Assembly: GCF_035607535.1 (NCBI RefSeq)
Contig: NZ_JAYDZX010000002.1
Coordinates: 248,001 to 312,000 of the forward strand
Length of the DNA stretch: 64,000 bases
Source of the DNA: Salinimicrobium sp035607535
Lineage (GTDB): Bacteria > Bacteroidota > Bacteroidia > Flavobacteriales > Flavobacteriaceae
Reading direction: 5' to 3'
In this document: positions 1 to 8,242 of the stretch, piece by piece
Layout of the letters: each line of letters begins with the position of its first letter
Numbering within the stretch: position 1 is the stretch's first letter
The notes under the pieces: model-generated
The model's database searches: none
Seen by the model: the letters and a program-made list of their open reading frames with translations, nothing else
What the model was told of the DNA's origin: nothing
Program-made: the position numbers and the translations under genes

Positions 1-1
1 C

Positions 2-787
2 CTTGAGAAGGTAGTGAAGTATGCTGCTAAGTTTCAGGAGAATGAAAATTCTGCCCAGGTGAGCCTGTTTGGAGATGCCAGTGAGGTTCAGATACCCGAG
101 CCTGTAGTTCCACCATGTGAAGAGTGGGGAACAATGGAAAAACTGAAGCGGGAACGCGAGGTTGTAGGGATCTATATTTCGGGACACCCACTGGACGATT
201 TCAAGACTGAACTAAAGTGTTTCTGTAATGCAATCCTGGCCGATTTCCAGAACCTGGAAGAAGCTGTGAACAAAGAACTCACTTTTGGAGGGGTAATAAG
301 TGATGTGCAACACAGAGTGAATAAACAAGGACAAGGTTGGGCTACTTTTATAGTTGAAGATTACTCCGATTCCTACGAATTCAGGATGTTTAAGGAGGAG
401 TACCTCAAATACAGGCATTTCCTGGTTCCCAATTCCTTTATTCATGCCAAGGTCTTTATAAGAGAAGGTTATCCTAACAGGGAGACAGGAAAGAAGGGAG
501 ATCCCCGGCTACAGTTCAACAACATTCAGTTGTTACACGATGTAATGGAGGCCTATGCCAAGAAACTTACCATTCAGCTAAACATTGATGAACTTCAGGA
601 GGATAAAATAAATGTACTTCAGGATATTTTCAGCAGCCACAAAGGCGATAATAAGCTGAATTTTGTAGTGTATGAAATGAAGGAAAGGATAAAGTTGCAT
701 ATGCCCAGCAGGAAGCAAAAGGTGAGGATATCCCAGGAGTTGCTCAACGCACTTGAAGAACAACAGGTTTTGTACAAGCTCAACTAA
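2..787 (+). CDS. dnaE: DNA polymerase III subunit alpha, C-terminal part (partial)
   Basis: This is the last 261 codons of the replicative polymerase catalytic subunit; the frame is open to the left edge, so the 5' part lies outside the window. The phrases SAQVSLFG, then KREREVVGIYISGHPLDDF, are the hallmark linker of DnaE after the finger domain. They are followed by an OB-fold region (around LTFGGVISDVQHRVNKQGQG and ATFIVEDYSDSYEF) and a tail domain. A methionine-like start at base 14 is only an internal GTG. Core chromosomal gene; the strong terminator hairpin lies directly after the stop. Identification is firm. Confidence 0.95.
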   Translation, partial: LEKVVKYAAKFQENENSAQVSLFGDASEVQIPEPVVPPCEEWGTMEKLKREREVVGIYISGHPLDDFKTELKCFCNAILADFQNLEEAVNKELTFGGVISDVQHRVNKQGQGWATFIVEDYSDSYEFRMFKEEYLKYRHFLVPNSFIHAKVFIREGYPNRETGKKGDPRLQFNNIQLLHDVMEAYAKKLTIQLNIDELQEDKINVLQDIFSSHKGDNKLNFVVYEMKERIKLHMPSRKQKVRISQELLNALEEQQVLYKLN

Positions 788-792
788 AAAAA

Positions 793-827
793 AAGACCCT
801 TCAAAAAAGACGTTTTTGAAGGGTCTT
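793..827. terminator. Bidirectional terminator after dnaE
   Basis: Perfect 15-bp inverted repeat (793-807 with 813-827) and a 5-base loop, with A-rich and T-rich flanks. It closes dnaE and may also stop the leftward small gene at 874-1017. Confidence 0.85.
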
Positions 828-873
828 ATAAACATTCGCCAGAAAAGGCGGATATTTCAAACTGTTATCCGGG

Positions 874-1017
874 CTACTTTGTTAGTTCCATGTAAACCAG
901 GAACAAGGCAAAAACTGCTGTAAAAAGGATAAAGGAAAGGATTATTCCTATTACAGCCTTTTGTACCATTGAGAAACCCGAAGTTTGGTCTTTCCAGAGT
1001 TGAGCTAGTGCTGTCAT
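874..1017 (-). CDS. Small single-span membrane protein, 47 aa
   Basis: ATG on the minus strand at 1017, stop TAG at 874-876. The product begins MTALAQLWKD and carries one strongly hydrophobic segment at about residues 21-43 (AVIGIILSFILF through VAFALFLVY-like residues), ending in a charged tail. Hydrophobic helix, good codon pattern and placement between two terminators make it believable as a small inner-membrane protein. I recognise no family and assign no function. It faces dnaE convergently and is transcribed away from trxA. Confidence 0.55.
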   Translation of the reverse strand: MTALAQLWKDQTSGFSMVQKAVIGIILSFILFTAVFALFLVYMELTK

Positions 1018-1327
1018 TGTAATTTTTTTAGGGGTAAAATTGTTTGAAACTTTAGTGATTTTGAATTACTTACGCTAATAAAGTTAAGAATAAAAAGCGA
1101 GCTATTTTGGCTTTTCCTTAACAAAACGCTGAAGCTGCAAATAGGATCGATAAGTGACAAATCTATTAAATCAATTGAGGGAAATTTCCTACATTAAAGA
1201 GTTGTGAGTCTTTTATTTTTATAGGTGCTGGTAATATGCAGATAGCCAAATGTGATGTGGAGCTTGTAAGGATATCTGATTATTTTGACTAATTTCGTAT
1301 AACAAAAAATGAACTAAAAAAAAGATT

Positions 1328-1645
1328 ATGGCTTTAGAGATAACTGATGCAACTTTTGAAGAAAAAGTATTGAAAAGTGACAAACCTGTAATGGTTGACT
1401 TTTGGGCAGCCTGGTGTGGACCATGTAGAATGGTTGGACCTATCATAGATGACATTAGCAAGGAATATGAAGGGAAAGCGGTTGTTGGAAAACTAGATGT
1501 AGATGCTAACCAGGAATACGCTGCAAAATATGGTGTTCGTAATATTCCTACTGTTTTGATCTTCCAGAATGGAGAAGTAGTTGGAAGACAGGTAGGAGTT
1601 GCTCCAAAGAATACCTATGCTGAAGCACTCGATCAACTATTGTAG
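1328..1645 (+). CDS. trxA: Thioredoxin
   Basis: A 105-residue cytoplasmic thioredoxin, the general protein disulfide reductase that is itself recharged by thioredoxin reductase. The active site WCGPC is present with Cys30 and Cys33, followed by the cis-proline segment NIPTVLIF, and the length is typical for the family. No signal peptide. A terminator hairpin follows 25 bases after the stop, so it is probably monocistronic. Very secure. Confidence 0.97.
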   Translation: MALEITDATFEEKVLKSDKPVMVDFWAAWCGPCRMVGPIIDDISKEYEGKAVVGKLDVDANQEYAAKYGVRNIPTVLIFQNGEVVGRQVGVAPKNTYAEALDQLL

Positions 1646-1670
1646 TATCTGGTGTAAATAGATATAAAAG

Positions 1671-1698
1671 ATCCGGAGGTAATGCTCCGGATTTTTTT
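1671..1698 (+). terminator. Terminator after trxA
   Basis: Stem ATCCGGAG / CTCCGGAT with a 6-base loop followed by a run of seven T. Classic intrinsic terminator. Confidence 0.85.
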
Positions 1699-1739
1699 AT
1701 ACATATAATTCAGTAACTTGTTGGGACCAAAATGGTCAT

Positions 1740-2669
1740 ATGGAACTAGAACAGGAGATACATAAGGCAGGAGGATTCCTCAATCTTGATCTTTTGGCAA
1801 GACAGGTGGTAGAGGGATTCATATCTGGCTTACACAAGAGTCCCTTTCATGGCTTCTCTGCCGAATTTGCAGAGCATAAAGTCTACAATCAGGGAGAGAG
1901 CACCAGGCATATAGACTGGAAGTTATTTGCAAAGACAGATAAGCTCTATACGAAGCGTTATGAGGAGGAAACAAATCTGCGGTGTCATTTGATCCTGGAC
2001 AATTCAGCTTCCATGCATTTTCCAGAGAAAAGAAGGCAGAGTCTCGTTGATCTTAATAAGATAGGCTTTTCTGTGCTGGCCTCTGCCTGCCTGATGCAAA
2101 TTTTAAAGAAACAGCGGGATGCCGTGGGACTTAGCATCTATAGCGATAGCTATGAATATTACGCTCCCGAAAAGGGCAGCGAAAGGCACCGCAGGATGCT
2201 TTTGAATGTGCTGGAAGAGACCCTTGACCGGAGGAAAAAAGGCACAGAGACGGCAACCTACACCTATTTACATCAGATCGCAGAGAAAATGAAGCGTCGG
2301 TCCCTCATTTTTTTCTTTACAGATATGTTTCAGGATGAGGTGGAGGAAGAGAAGCTTTTTGAGGCACTGAGGCATTTAAAGTACAATAAACATGAGTTGG
2401 TGTTATTCCATGTACTAGATAAAACAAAGGAATTCAATTTTGAATTTGGAAAAGAACCGAGGCGCTTTACAGATGTTGAAACGGGAGAAAAGATCGACCT
2501 CTATGCTGATAATGTGAAGGATAACTACCGCCAGCAGGTCGATGCTTATTTTGCCCAACTCAAACTGAAGTGTGCACAGTACGGGATAAAATATGTGCCG
2601 GCCGACATCAATGAAAGTTTCAATAAAATTTTGTCTACCTATCTGGTTGAGCGCCAGAAGTTTGTTTAG
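1740..2669 (+). CDS. DUF58 domain protein (VWA-like fold)
   Basis: A 309-residue DUF58 protein. Family signature residues are visible: GLHKSPFHGFSAEFAEH near residue 30, then GESTRHIDWKLFAKT, then a VWA-like strand with LILDNSASMHF (a DxSxS metal-binding motif) near residues 86-97. DUF58 proteins usually work beside MoxR ATPases and VWA or BatA proteins, perhaps in envelope stress or protein maturation; no MoxR gene is next to this one. The start is ATG at 1740. There is no signal peptide. Last chromosomal protein gene before the tRNA and the island. Confidence 0.85.
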   Translation: MELEQEIHKAGGFLNLDLLARQVVEGFISGLHKSPFHGFSAEFAEHKVYNQGESTRHIDWKLFAKTDKLYTKRYEEETNLRCHLILDNSASMHFPEKRRQSLVDLNKIGFSVLASACLMQILKKQRDAVGLSIYSDSYEYYAPEKGSERHRRMLLNVLEETLDRRKKGTETATYTYLHQIAEKMKRRSLIFFFTDMFQDEVEEEKLFEALRHLKYNKHELVLFHVLDKTKEFNFEFGKEPRRFTDVETGEKIDLYADNVKDNYRQQVDAYFAQLKLKCAQYGIKYVPADINESFNKILSTYLVERQKFV

Positions 2670-2705
2670 GAGAAAAAAAATACTTTTAAATAATTTTAAA
2701 AAAGG

Positions 2706-2736
2706 TTTGTGGAATTTAAAATGTGCTGTATATTTG
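2706..2736 (+). promoter_or_regulatory. Promoter of tRNA-Asp (Bacteroidota sigma-A type)
   Basis: TTTG at 2706-2709 and TATATTTG at 2729-2736, with 19 bases between them, match the Bacteroidota consensus TTTG-N19-TAnnTTTG. Transcription would start a few bases after 2740, about 50 bases before the tRNA. Confidence 0.75.
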
Positions 2737-2790
2737 CCCTCGCAATTGAGAAACGGTAACGATTTAAAGATTGCAAGTTCTTAAAATATT

Positions 2791-2864
2791 GGTCTGGTAG
2801 TTCAGTTGGTTAGAATACCTGCCTGTCACGCAGGGGGTCGCGAGTTCGAGTCTCGTCCAGACCG
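2791..2864 (+). tRNA. tRNA-Asp (anticodon GTC)
   Basis: Seven-base acceptor stem GGTCTGG (2791-2797) pairs with CCAGACC (2857-2863), discriminator G. The anticodon loop CTGTCAC sits between CCTGC and GCAGG, giving anticodon GTC. The TPsiC arm GTTCGAG is present. CCA is not encoded. The 3' end of this gene is the integration site of the mobile island, and the gene stays intact because the crossover region repeats its own sequence. Confidence 0.97.
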
Positions 2865-2865
2865 C
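2844..2865 (+). repeat. attL: 22-bp attachment repeat inside tRNA-Asp
   Basis: Identical to 32362-32383. It covers the TPsiC arm, the 3' acceptor strand, the discriminator base and one further base. Identity breaks on both sides (A/C before, T/A after), which fixes the repeat length at 22. Confidence 0.93.
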
Positions 2866-2888
2866 TAGGAGAAATCCAAAATCACGCT

Positions 2889-2921
2889 AAAAGCCTCTAA
2901 ATCAATGATTTAGAGGCTTTT
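2889..2921. terminator. Terminator hairpin just inside attL
   Basis: Perfect 16-bp inverted repeat (2889-2904 with 2906-2921), then a T-rich stretch. It would terminate the tRNA transcript and insulate the island from it. Confidence 0.8.
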
Positions 2922-2973
2922 TCTTTTTAAATTATTTCATTTAATGGCAAATAAATGCAATTAATTGGTGCTC

Positions 2974-3116
2974 AATTCGGTGCGTCTTTTTGCTCTTAAA
3001 AAAGACGCACCGAATTATTTGTAAAGTATTGTTAACAAAGCCTTTGCGAGGTTCCTTTAACATTTTCTAGTTCTCTAATTTAGTACCTTTCAGGGGAGCA
3101 TTTTAAAAGACGCACC
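2974..3116. promoter_or_regulatory. Inverted repeat plus third copy at the integrase start (arm sites or operator)
   Basis: Perfect 17-bp inverted repeat: 2974-2990 and 3000-3016, core GGTGCGTCTTTT / AAAAGACGCACC, 9-base spacer. A third copy of AAAAGACGCACC sits at 3105-3116, directly against the integrase ATG. This pattern fits arm-type integrase binding sites, or an operator through which the integrase or an excisionase controls its own gene. Confidence 0.6.
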
Positions 3117-3117
3117 T

Positions 3118-4353
3118 ATGTCAAAGTTACTAAGCATCCTATTCTTTCCTAAAAAAGGGAGATCTTCAACTAGTGATTTCGCCGTGTTGTACTCCAGGAT
3201 TACCTATCATGGCCGTCGGGTTGAGTTCAGTACGGGCCGAAAAGTTCATTTAAAAAACTGGAACAGTAAAAGTGGAAAGGCAAAAGGGAACTTGGCGGAA
3301 TCACAATCTATTTCCAGATTTATGGAGTCTATCCGAGCAGCCTTATATGATATTCATGATCGTCTTTTGAGAGAGAATAGGCCAATTTCTGCTGCAATTA
3401 TTAAAGATATTTATTCAGGCAAAAAGGAAAAACAGTATATGCTGTTGGAGATTTTCCAGGATCATAATGATCAGATGGAACTATTAATTGGAAAAGGATT
3501 CACAAAGGGCACATTACAACGATACAATGCTTGCAAACAACACATTGAAGATTATTTGGCCGCCAGAGGAAAAAGAAGAGATATACCTGTGGAAGATGTG
3601 GATCATAAATTCATAACCGGATTTGATCACTTTTTAAGATCGAAAAAAGATTGCGCCCACAATACTGCTCAAAAATATATTGTCAACTTTAAAAAGATCA
3701 TTCGAATTGCACTCGCAAATCAATGGATAGAAAAAGATCCATTCTTTCACTGGAAAGGGAGCTGGAAAACCTCAGATCGCCAATATTTAACTGATTCCGA
3801 GCTCCAGGAAATTGCTGATAAAGAATTTGATATTCCACGTTTGGAACTGGTGAGGGATATATTTCTTTTTTGCTGTTATACCGGCTTAGCCTTTGCCGAC
3901 GTAAAAAAACTTTCTTCAGATGATATAGTGGTTAACATTAGCGGCAAAAAATGGATTAAAACCAAGCGACAAAAAACAAAATCATTGAGTAGTATTCCTC
4001 TACTTGATATTCCGAAAGCTATTCTGGAGAAGTATGCGGAACATCCCTATGTTCAAACGGGGGAAGGGGTCCTGCCGGTGTTGACAAATCAAAAATCCAA
4101 TGCATATTTAAAGGAGATAGCTGACCTCTGCGGAATAAAAAAGAACCTGACTACCCATTTAGCCCGTCATACTTTTGCAACCACTGTAACTCTTTCTAAA
4201 GGTGTGCCAATAGAGTCCGTGGGCAAGATGTTAGGGCATAGATCTTTAAAAACGACGCAGATTTATGCCAAAGTTCTGGATGAAAAAGTGGAAAGAGATA
4301 TGGAAATTCTAGAACAAAAGACGCAGTTAGCTACTGGCAGAATTTCTAATTAA
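3118..4353 (+). CDS. Tyrosine recombinase / integrase of the island
   Basis: A 411-residue site-specific recombinase of the Bacteroidota type: N-terminal arm-binding region, SAM-like core-binding domain about residues 110-210, catalytic domain about 225-400. Catalytic residues visible: HLAR (His347, Arg350), GH (His374) and the nucleophile Tyr383 in TTQIYAK. The position where other families have the first arginine reads TGLAFADVKKL, without arginine; loss of Arg I is known for the IntDOT-like integrases of this phylum. Its gene is the first in the island, pointing inward from attL, so it very probably catalyses tRNA-Asp integration and excision. Confidence 0.93.
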   Translation: MSKLLSILFFPKKGRSSTSDFAVLYSRITYHGRRVEFSTGRKVHLKNWNSKSGKAKGNLAESQSISRFMESIRAALYDIHDRLLRENRPISAAIIKDIYSGKKEKQYMLLEIFQDHNDQMELLIGKGFTKGTLQRYNACKQHIEDYLAARGKRRDIPVEDVDHKFITGFDHFLRSKKDCAHNTAQKYIVNFKKIIRIALANQWIEKDPFFHWKGSWKTSDRQYLTDSELQEIADKEFDIPRLELVRDIFLFCCYTGLAFADVKKLSSDDIVVNISGKKWIKTKRQKTKSLSSIPLLDIPKAILEKYAEHPYVQTGEGVLPVLTNQKSNAYLKEIADLCGIKKNLTTHLARHTFATTVTLSKGVPIESVGKMLGHRSLKTTQIYAKVLDEKVERDMEILEQKTQLATGRISN

Positions 4354-4365
4354 AAACTTTATGGA

Positions 4366-4397
4366 AATGCCCCCAGCAACTAAAGTATGGGGGCATT
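4366..4397. terminator. Bidirectional terminator between integrase and histone-like gene
   Basis: AATGCCCCC (4366-4374) pairs perfectly with GGGGGCATT (4389-4397). It separates the converging genes. Confidence 0.75.
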
Positions 4398-4413
4398 CAT
4401 ATAACAGGTACTT

Positions 4414-4590
4414 CTATTTTTTTGATTCTGCTACGGAAACTTTGCGAAACTCCTTTAAGAGTTTTTCTAATTCCAAGGAAGATTTTCTTGCCCTGGTTCC
4501 TGCACTTTTATTTCCGTCTTCTAGTTGTGCAGTAGCTTCTTTTTGAAAAGTTTCATAGGTTGTCTGGATATTTTCAACAAGTTTTTTCAT
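4414..4590 (-). CDS. Histone H1-like nucleoid protein, 58 aa
   Basis: ATG at 4590, stop TAG at 4414-4416. The 58-residue product starts MKKLVENIQTTYETFQKEA and contains the conserved stretch GNKSAGTRARKSSLELEKLL followed by KEFRKVSVAESKK. This is the small lysine-rich histone-H1-like (Hc1-like) protein found across Flavobacteria, thought to bind and compact DNA. Here it lies in the island, convergent to the integrase. It could package or silence the element, as H-NS-like proteins do on plasmids; that role is inference. Family recognition is good. Confidence 0.8.
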   Translation of the reverse strand: MKKLVENIQTTYETFQKEATAQLEDGNKSAGTRARKSSLELEKLLKEFRKVSVAESKK

Positions 4591-5399
4591 GAAAAAATTT
4601 TTAGTTAGTCTGCTAAAATAAACAATAATTTATATCTCCTATTCAGGATAACTATAGAAGCCTTTTACTGAATTACTAATTAATTCCTATGTTCCTCAGC
4701 ACATTCCCCTCCGCTGTGCTGCGGGAAAAGAGCTTCGGAAATAATCTTGAACACATGGCAGCAGAACTCTCTTCATTTCACTCCTGGAAAATCCCAGTCG
4801 GTCCACTCCGTTCGCCACTGCTACCACGAGTTCGCTTAATTGAATTTCAGTTGATATTTGTAAATGATAGATGCCTCTTCACTTATTCTTTCACCTTCTC
4901 CCATCGCTGTTACCATTTATACTAATGCAAAACAACGGAATTTAGAAGTTAGCCGGCCTGAATAAAATTCCAGCTCTTTCCACTAAAATATCAATACGGC
5001 CTATCCTAATTCTAAATTCCCTAATGGGGCAACGGAAAATGGTAACAGCGACGGCTCTACGGGAAGTAAATGAAAAGAGAAAGGAGAACTTGTTCAGATG
5101 CAGAAACTCGTTTCTGGGAAAATGGAAAACGCTCGAGATACAAAAAGTAAATCATGAAAAAGATGAAATTCAAGAATTAGATTTTACCGTAATTTTTGCT
5201 CTTCCTGCTTTTTTCTTCCTGAAATCTCTAAAAATAAAAATTTCGCCCTTTTTTCAAGAAGCTTTATCTGTCGTCATTTGACCATTTTTTAAATAGGATC
5301 AACTTAAAAACAACTTCATTCTAAATGATTCGTATCTAAATCTTATTTTTGTATAAATACCTAAAAAACAATAGGTTGTAATTATATTTAAGTGAATAA
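4591..5399. other. Non-coding stretch left of the replication module
   Basis: No convincing gene in 809 bases. Two open frames (4689-4925, 5024-5281) give composition-biased products without any recognised domain. An 11-bp inverted repeat GGAATTTAGAA (4937-4947) / TTCTAAATTCC (5010-5020) spans 84 bases. A TATTTTTG box at 5344-5351 fits the -7 promoter element for the next gene. The excisionase usually found here in such elements was not seen. Confidence 0.5.
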
Positions 5400-6641
5400 T
5401 TGTCACTACAAAAAGAGTCCAACAATTCAAAGGTGGAGAAAAGAAAGTCATACATCCGGGTTGGCACCCAGTATTACAAACTGGTAAATGCTCCAAGTAT
5501 TTCCGGTGTGGAGAATGAAGCCCTGGTGCCATGGAATATTGAAACGATCCGGCAGGACCACGGAAAAAATTTTCTTGCAGCCATTCCGAAATATGATGGC
5601 TTCACCTGTATCCCAGACCATCTGAATTTTAGATCCTCCTTCCATGATTTTTACAATACCTATGCGCCGCTCAGCCACATAATAAAAGAGGGAGATTGTG
5701 GTGTATCGTTTAAATTTGTAAAGCACATCTTTGGGGCTCATTATGAGCTTGGGCTGGATTACCTGCAGCTATTATTTACTAAACCCACTCAAATCCTTCC
5801 TATTCTCTGCCTGGTGTCCCGGGAACGTTCCACAGGTAAGAGTACATTCCTAAAATGGCTTAAGCTCATCTTCGAGAACAACCTCACCTATCTTACTAAC
5901 GATAGTTTTACAAGTCAGTTCAACTCAGATTGGGCAAACAAACTCCTGATCTGTATCGATGAAGTACTGTTCAACAAAGAGGAACTCACAGAAAGGATAA
6001 AATACCTTAGTACTACTAACATCAATAAACTTGAGGCAAAAGGAAAAGACAAGCGGGAAGTGGAATTCTTTGGCAAATTTATCCTTTGCAGTAACAATGA
6101 AGAGAACTTTATCAAGATAGACCACCACGAAACCCGCTTCTGGGTTTTGCAGGTACCGGTAATAAAAAAAGAACAAATCGGGTTTTTGGAAGCCCTGGCC
6201 AAAGAAATCCCGGCTTTTCTGTACTTCCTGAAAAACAGAAAGTTCTATTCCAAACACCAAACAAGGATGTGGTTTACATCGGATCAAATAGAAACTCCTG
6301 CCTTGAAAAGACTGGTGCAGAATAACCGGAACCGGGTGGAAAGGGAATTGGCCGGTATTCTTCTTATGATCATGGAAGACCATGATTTAGAAACCTTGGA
6401 TCTTTGCCCAATGGATGCCTACAACGCCATAAATAAATCAAGGCTCCGCTTCGATCTTACCCAAATTCGAAATATCCTCAAAAAGGAGTGGAAACTGGAG
6501 AACCAAAGCAACTCAAACCGCTATCAGAAGTTCCTGCTCTGGGGAGATGGCACTACTACCTTCAGAGAAGCTAAAGGACGCTATTTCACTATAAATAAAA
6601 ATTTCCTGTTGGAGAATTTTGAGGATCTTAAAAGTGCCTGA
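5400..6641 (+). CDS. Primase-associated SF3-type helicase of the island
   Basis: A 413-residue P-loop protein. Walker A is ERSTGKST (about residues 142-149), Walker B is LLICIDEV (182-189), and an FILCSNNEENF sensor segment follows, together the pattern of phage and plasmid superfamily-3 helicases of the DUF5906 / D5-like type. The start is TTG at 5400; no ATG occurs near. With the primase at 6945 it would initiate replication of the excised circle or restore double-stranded DNA after transfer. In Bacteroidota mobilizable elements this gene regularly precedes a Toprim primase, MobC and a relaxase, exactly as here. Confidence 0.8.
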   Translation: MSLQKESNNSKVEKRKSYIRVGTQYYKLVNAPSISGVENEALVPWNIETIRQDHGKNFLAAIPKYDGFTCIPDHLNFRSSFHDFYNTYAPLSHIIKEGDCGVSFKFVKHIFGAHYELGLDYLQLLFTKPTQILPILCLVSRERSTGKSTFLKWLKLIFENNLTYLTNDSFTSQFNSDWANKLLICIDEVLFNKEELTERIKYLSTTNINKLEAKGKDKREVEFFGKFILCSNNEENFIKIDHHETRFWVLQVPVIKKEQIGFLEALAKEIPAFLYFLKNRKFYSKHQTRMWFTSDQIETPALKRLVQNNRNRVERELAGILLMIMEDHDLETLDLCPMDAYNAINKSRLRFDLTQIRNILKKEWKLENQSNSNRYQKFLLWGDGTTTFREAKGRYFTINKNFLLENFEDLKSA

Positions 6642-6672
6642 GTTCCTGCCTCTGATGTAAAAATGATGAAAT

Positions 6673-6889
6673 GATGACAAAACGATGACAGGGAAACTCC
6701 AGTGTTTGCGGGAGGTTTCAGCTGCTGTCATCGTTTCATCAAAATGAAGACTGCTTTTGAAAGAAAAACTTTGGAACTTCTTTATTTTTTGATGAATTGA
6801 TGACAAAGTAAGATAAGACCAGTAATAGCAAGGGTTCTGGCTGTCATCATTTTGTCATCAAAGTGTCATCAAAAATAAAAATGATGACA
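6673..6889. repeat. Iteron-like array of GATGACA
   Basis: Eight copies of GATGACA in both orientations lie in 217 bases of gene-free DNA: 6673, 6684, 6799 and 6883 forward; 6726, 6842, 6853 and 6864 reverse (start positions). Related partial copies (GATGAA, TTTCATCA) lie between. The region sits between the helicase and the primase genes. It may be a replication origin or the operator of the module. Confidence 0.65.
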
Positions 6890-6944
6890 AAAAAGAACAC
6901 AACAAGCTTTCTTCTATTAAGAGCTACAATTTGATTTAAATAAT

Positions 6945-7847
6945 ATGCTGATGAAAACAAAAAAGATGAACTGCGAGGAAGCACGGAGCATTGGCATCTT
7001 CGAAACGCTGATAAAGATGGGCCACATTCCCACTCGAAAATCAGAAAGAGAAGCTTGGTTCCTGAGTCCCCTGCGATCAGAAACAGAAGCCTCATTTAAA
7101 GTCTCTTTCAAACTGAACAGGTGGTACGACTTCGGTATAGGAAAAGGAGGAAATGTGATCGACCTGGTATGTCTCATATTGAATTGTTCCGTAGCAGAAG
7201 CACTTACTTATTTATCAGATGGAATACCTGTCTCTAATTCTTCTCTGAATCGCCAAATCGGAAGTAGTGGAATCGAACCTGCAAATAAAGTTCTGAAGAT
7301 CTTACCCATAGAACATAAAATCCTCAAGAAATATCTTCACACTCGCAATATCCCCCTCGAAATAGCAAAGATCTACTGCAAGGAAATCCAGTATAAGTGT
7401 AATGGCAGGAATTTCTTTGCCCTGGGCCTTCAGAACTATTTAGGAGGCTGGGAGCTGCGGAATCTTTACTTCAAAACCTCCACTCCTCCTAAAAGTTATT
7501 CATATCTGAATCAGGGAAATGAACATATCATCGTACTTGAAGGAATGTTTGATCTTCTGTCTTTAGCAGTTTTAGCACCGGAAGAAGTTGATTATTCAGA
7601 TCTACTGATTCTGAATTCCCTGTCTTTTTTACCTGAGGTCCTTGAGATTTTGAACCACTACTCAATTGTCACTTTATACCTGGACCGCGACTCCGCTGGA
7701 ATTAAAGCAACCGAATATGTTCTAAGAACCGTGCATCATTGTAAGGATGGAAGTTCGTTGTTTAAAGGACATAAAGACGTGAATGAAAAACTTGTTCATG
7801 GCACCCATGACAGGAAGTTTAAACCTTTAAAAACCACAACAGGATAA
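6945..7847 (+). CDS. CHC2-like / Toprim DNA primase
   Basis: A 300-residue primase. The N-terminal part has the CHC2-domain layout WFLSPLRSETEASFKV then WYDFGIGKGGNVIDLV, but no zinc cysteines in the expected places, as in most Bacteroidota mobile-element primases. A Toprim domain follows: IIVLEGMFDLLSL (the catalytic Glu motif) near residue 196 and VTLYLDRDSAG (the DxD motif) near 240. It would lay primers for the island's own replication. It follows the iteron-like region and precedes the oriT-like repeat. Confidence 0.85.
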   Translation: MLMKTKKMNCEEARSIGIFETLIKMGHIPTRKSEREAWFLSPLRSETEASFKVSFKLNRWYDFGIGKGGNVIDLVCLILNCSVAEALTYLSDGIPVSNSSLNRQIGSSGIEPANKVLKILPIEHKILKKYLHTRNIPLEIAKIYCKEIQYKCNGRNFFALGLQNYLGGWELRNLYFKTSTPPKSYSYLNQGNEHIIVLEGMFDLLSLAVLAPEEVDYSDLLILNSLSFLPEVLEILNHYSIVTLYLDRDSAGIKATEYVLRTVHHCKDGSSLFKGHKDVNEKLVHGTHDRKFKPLKTTTG

Positions 7848-7872
7848 TGACTTACTTCTAGTTTTTTGAGTA

Positions 7873-7920
7873 GCAAAGCAAGATGTGTCATTGTCATGAC
7901 AATCTTGCTTTGCGCCCGGA
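7873..7920 (+). other. Putative oriT (inverted repeat upstream of mobC/relaxase)
   Basis: Perfect 12-bp inverted repeat GCAAAGCAAGAT (7873-7884) / ATCTTGCTTTGC (7902-7913), with the self-complementary GTCATTGTCATGAC in the loop, followed by GCGCCCGG. A stem-loop right before the MobC and relaxase genes is the normal place and form of a transfer origin; the nick site itself is not determined. Confidence 0.55.
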
Positions 7921-7945
7921 GGTTGCAAAGACTGAAAACGAAATA

Positions 7946-8242
7946 ATGAAACGAGAATTCATCCAAATTCGCTGCTCGATTTACGAGAAGAAGCTACTCA
8001 AAAAAAGAGCGGCCAGGGCAGGAATTTCTCTTTCAGAATATCTCCGTTCCACCGCTTTTGAAAGAAATATTGTTGAAAGAATTACTCCCGAACAACTGGA
8101 ATTTTACCGCCTACTAGTACAATACAAAACAAACTTTTCCAGAATCAGCAGCATGTTTAAAAATCGTGATCCTCAGCTAGCTGCGACTGTAAAAAATCTG
8201 GCTGAAGAAATAAGAGCTCATCTTAAAAACTTTCGAAAATGA
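7946..8242 (+). CDS. MobC-like mobilization accessory protein (ribbon-helix-helix)
   Basis: The start is set at ATG 7946 (MKREFIQIRCSIYEKK); an open frame extends to 7883, but that part overlaps the oriT-like hairpin. The 98-residue product has the family pattern KRAARAGISLSEYLRSTAF, a ribbon-helix-helix-like DNA-binding segment, followed by a helical tail. MobC proteins bind oriT and help the relaxase open it. The stop overlaps the relaxase start (ATGA), which implies translational coupling. Confidence 0.8.
   Translation: MKREFIQIRCSIYEKKLLKKRAARAGISLSEYLRSTAFERNIVERITPEQLEFYRLLVQYKTNFSRISSMFKNRDPQLAATVKNLAEEIRAHLKNFRK

Noticed and set aside
4689..4925. Open frame of 78 codons in the gap after the H1-like gene
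   Set aside because: Composition-biased product with no hydrophobic or domain pattern, and no start context; looks like chance.
5024..5281. Open frame of 85 codons that could have been the missing excisionase
   Set aside because: No helix-turn-helix pattern; the second half is only Phe-rich low complexity.
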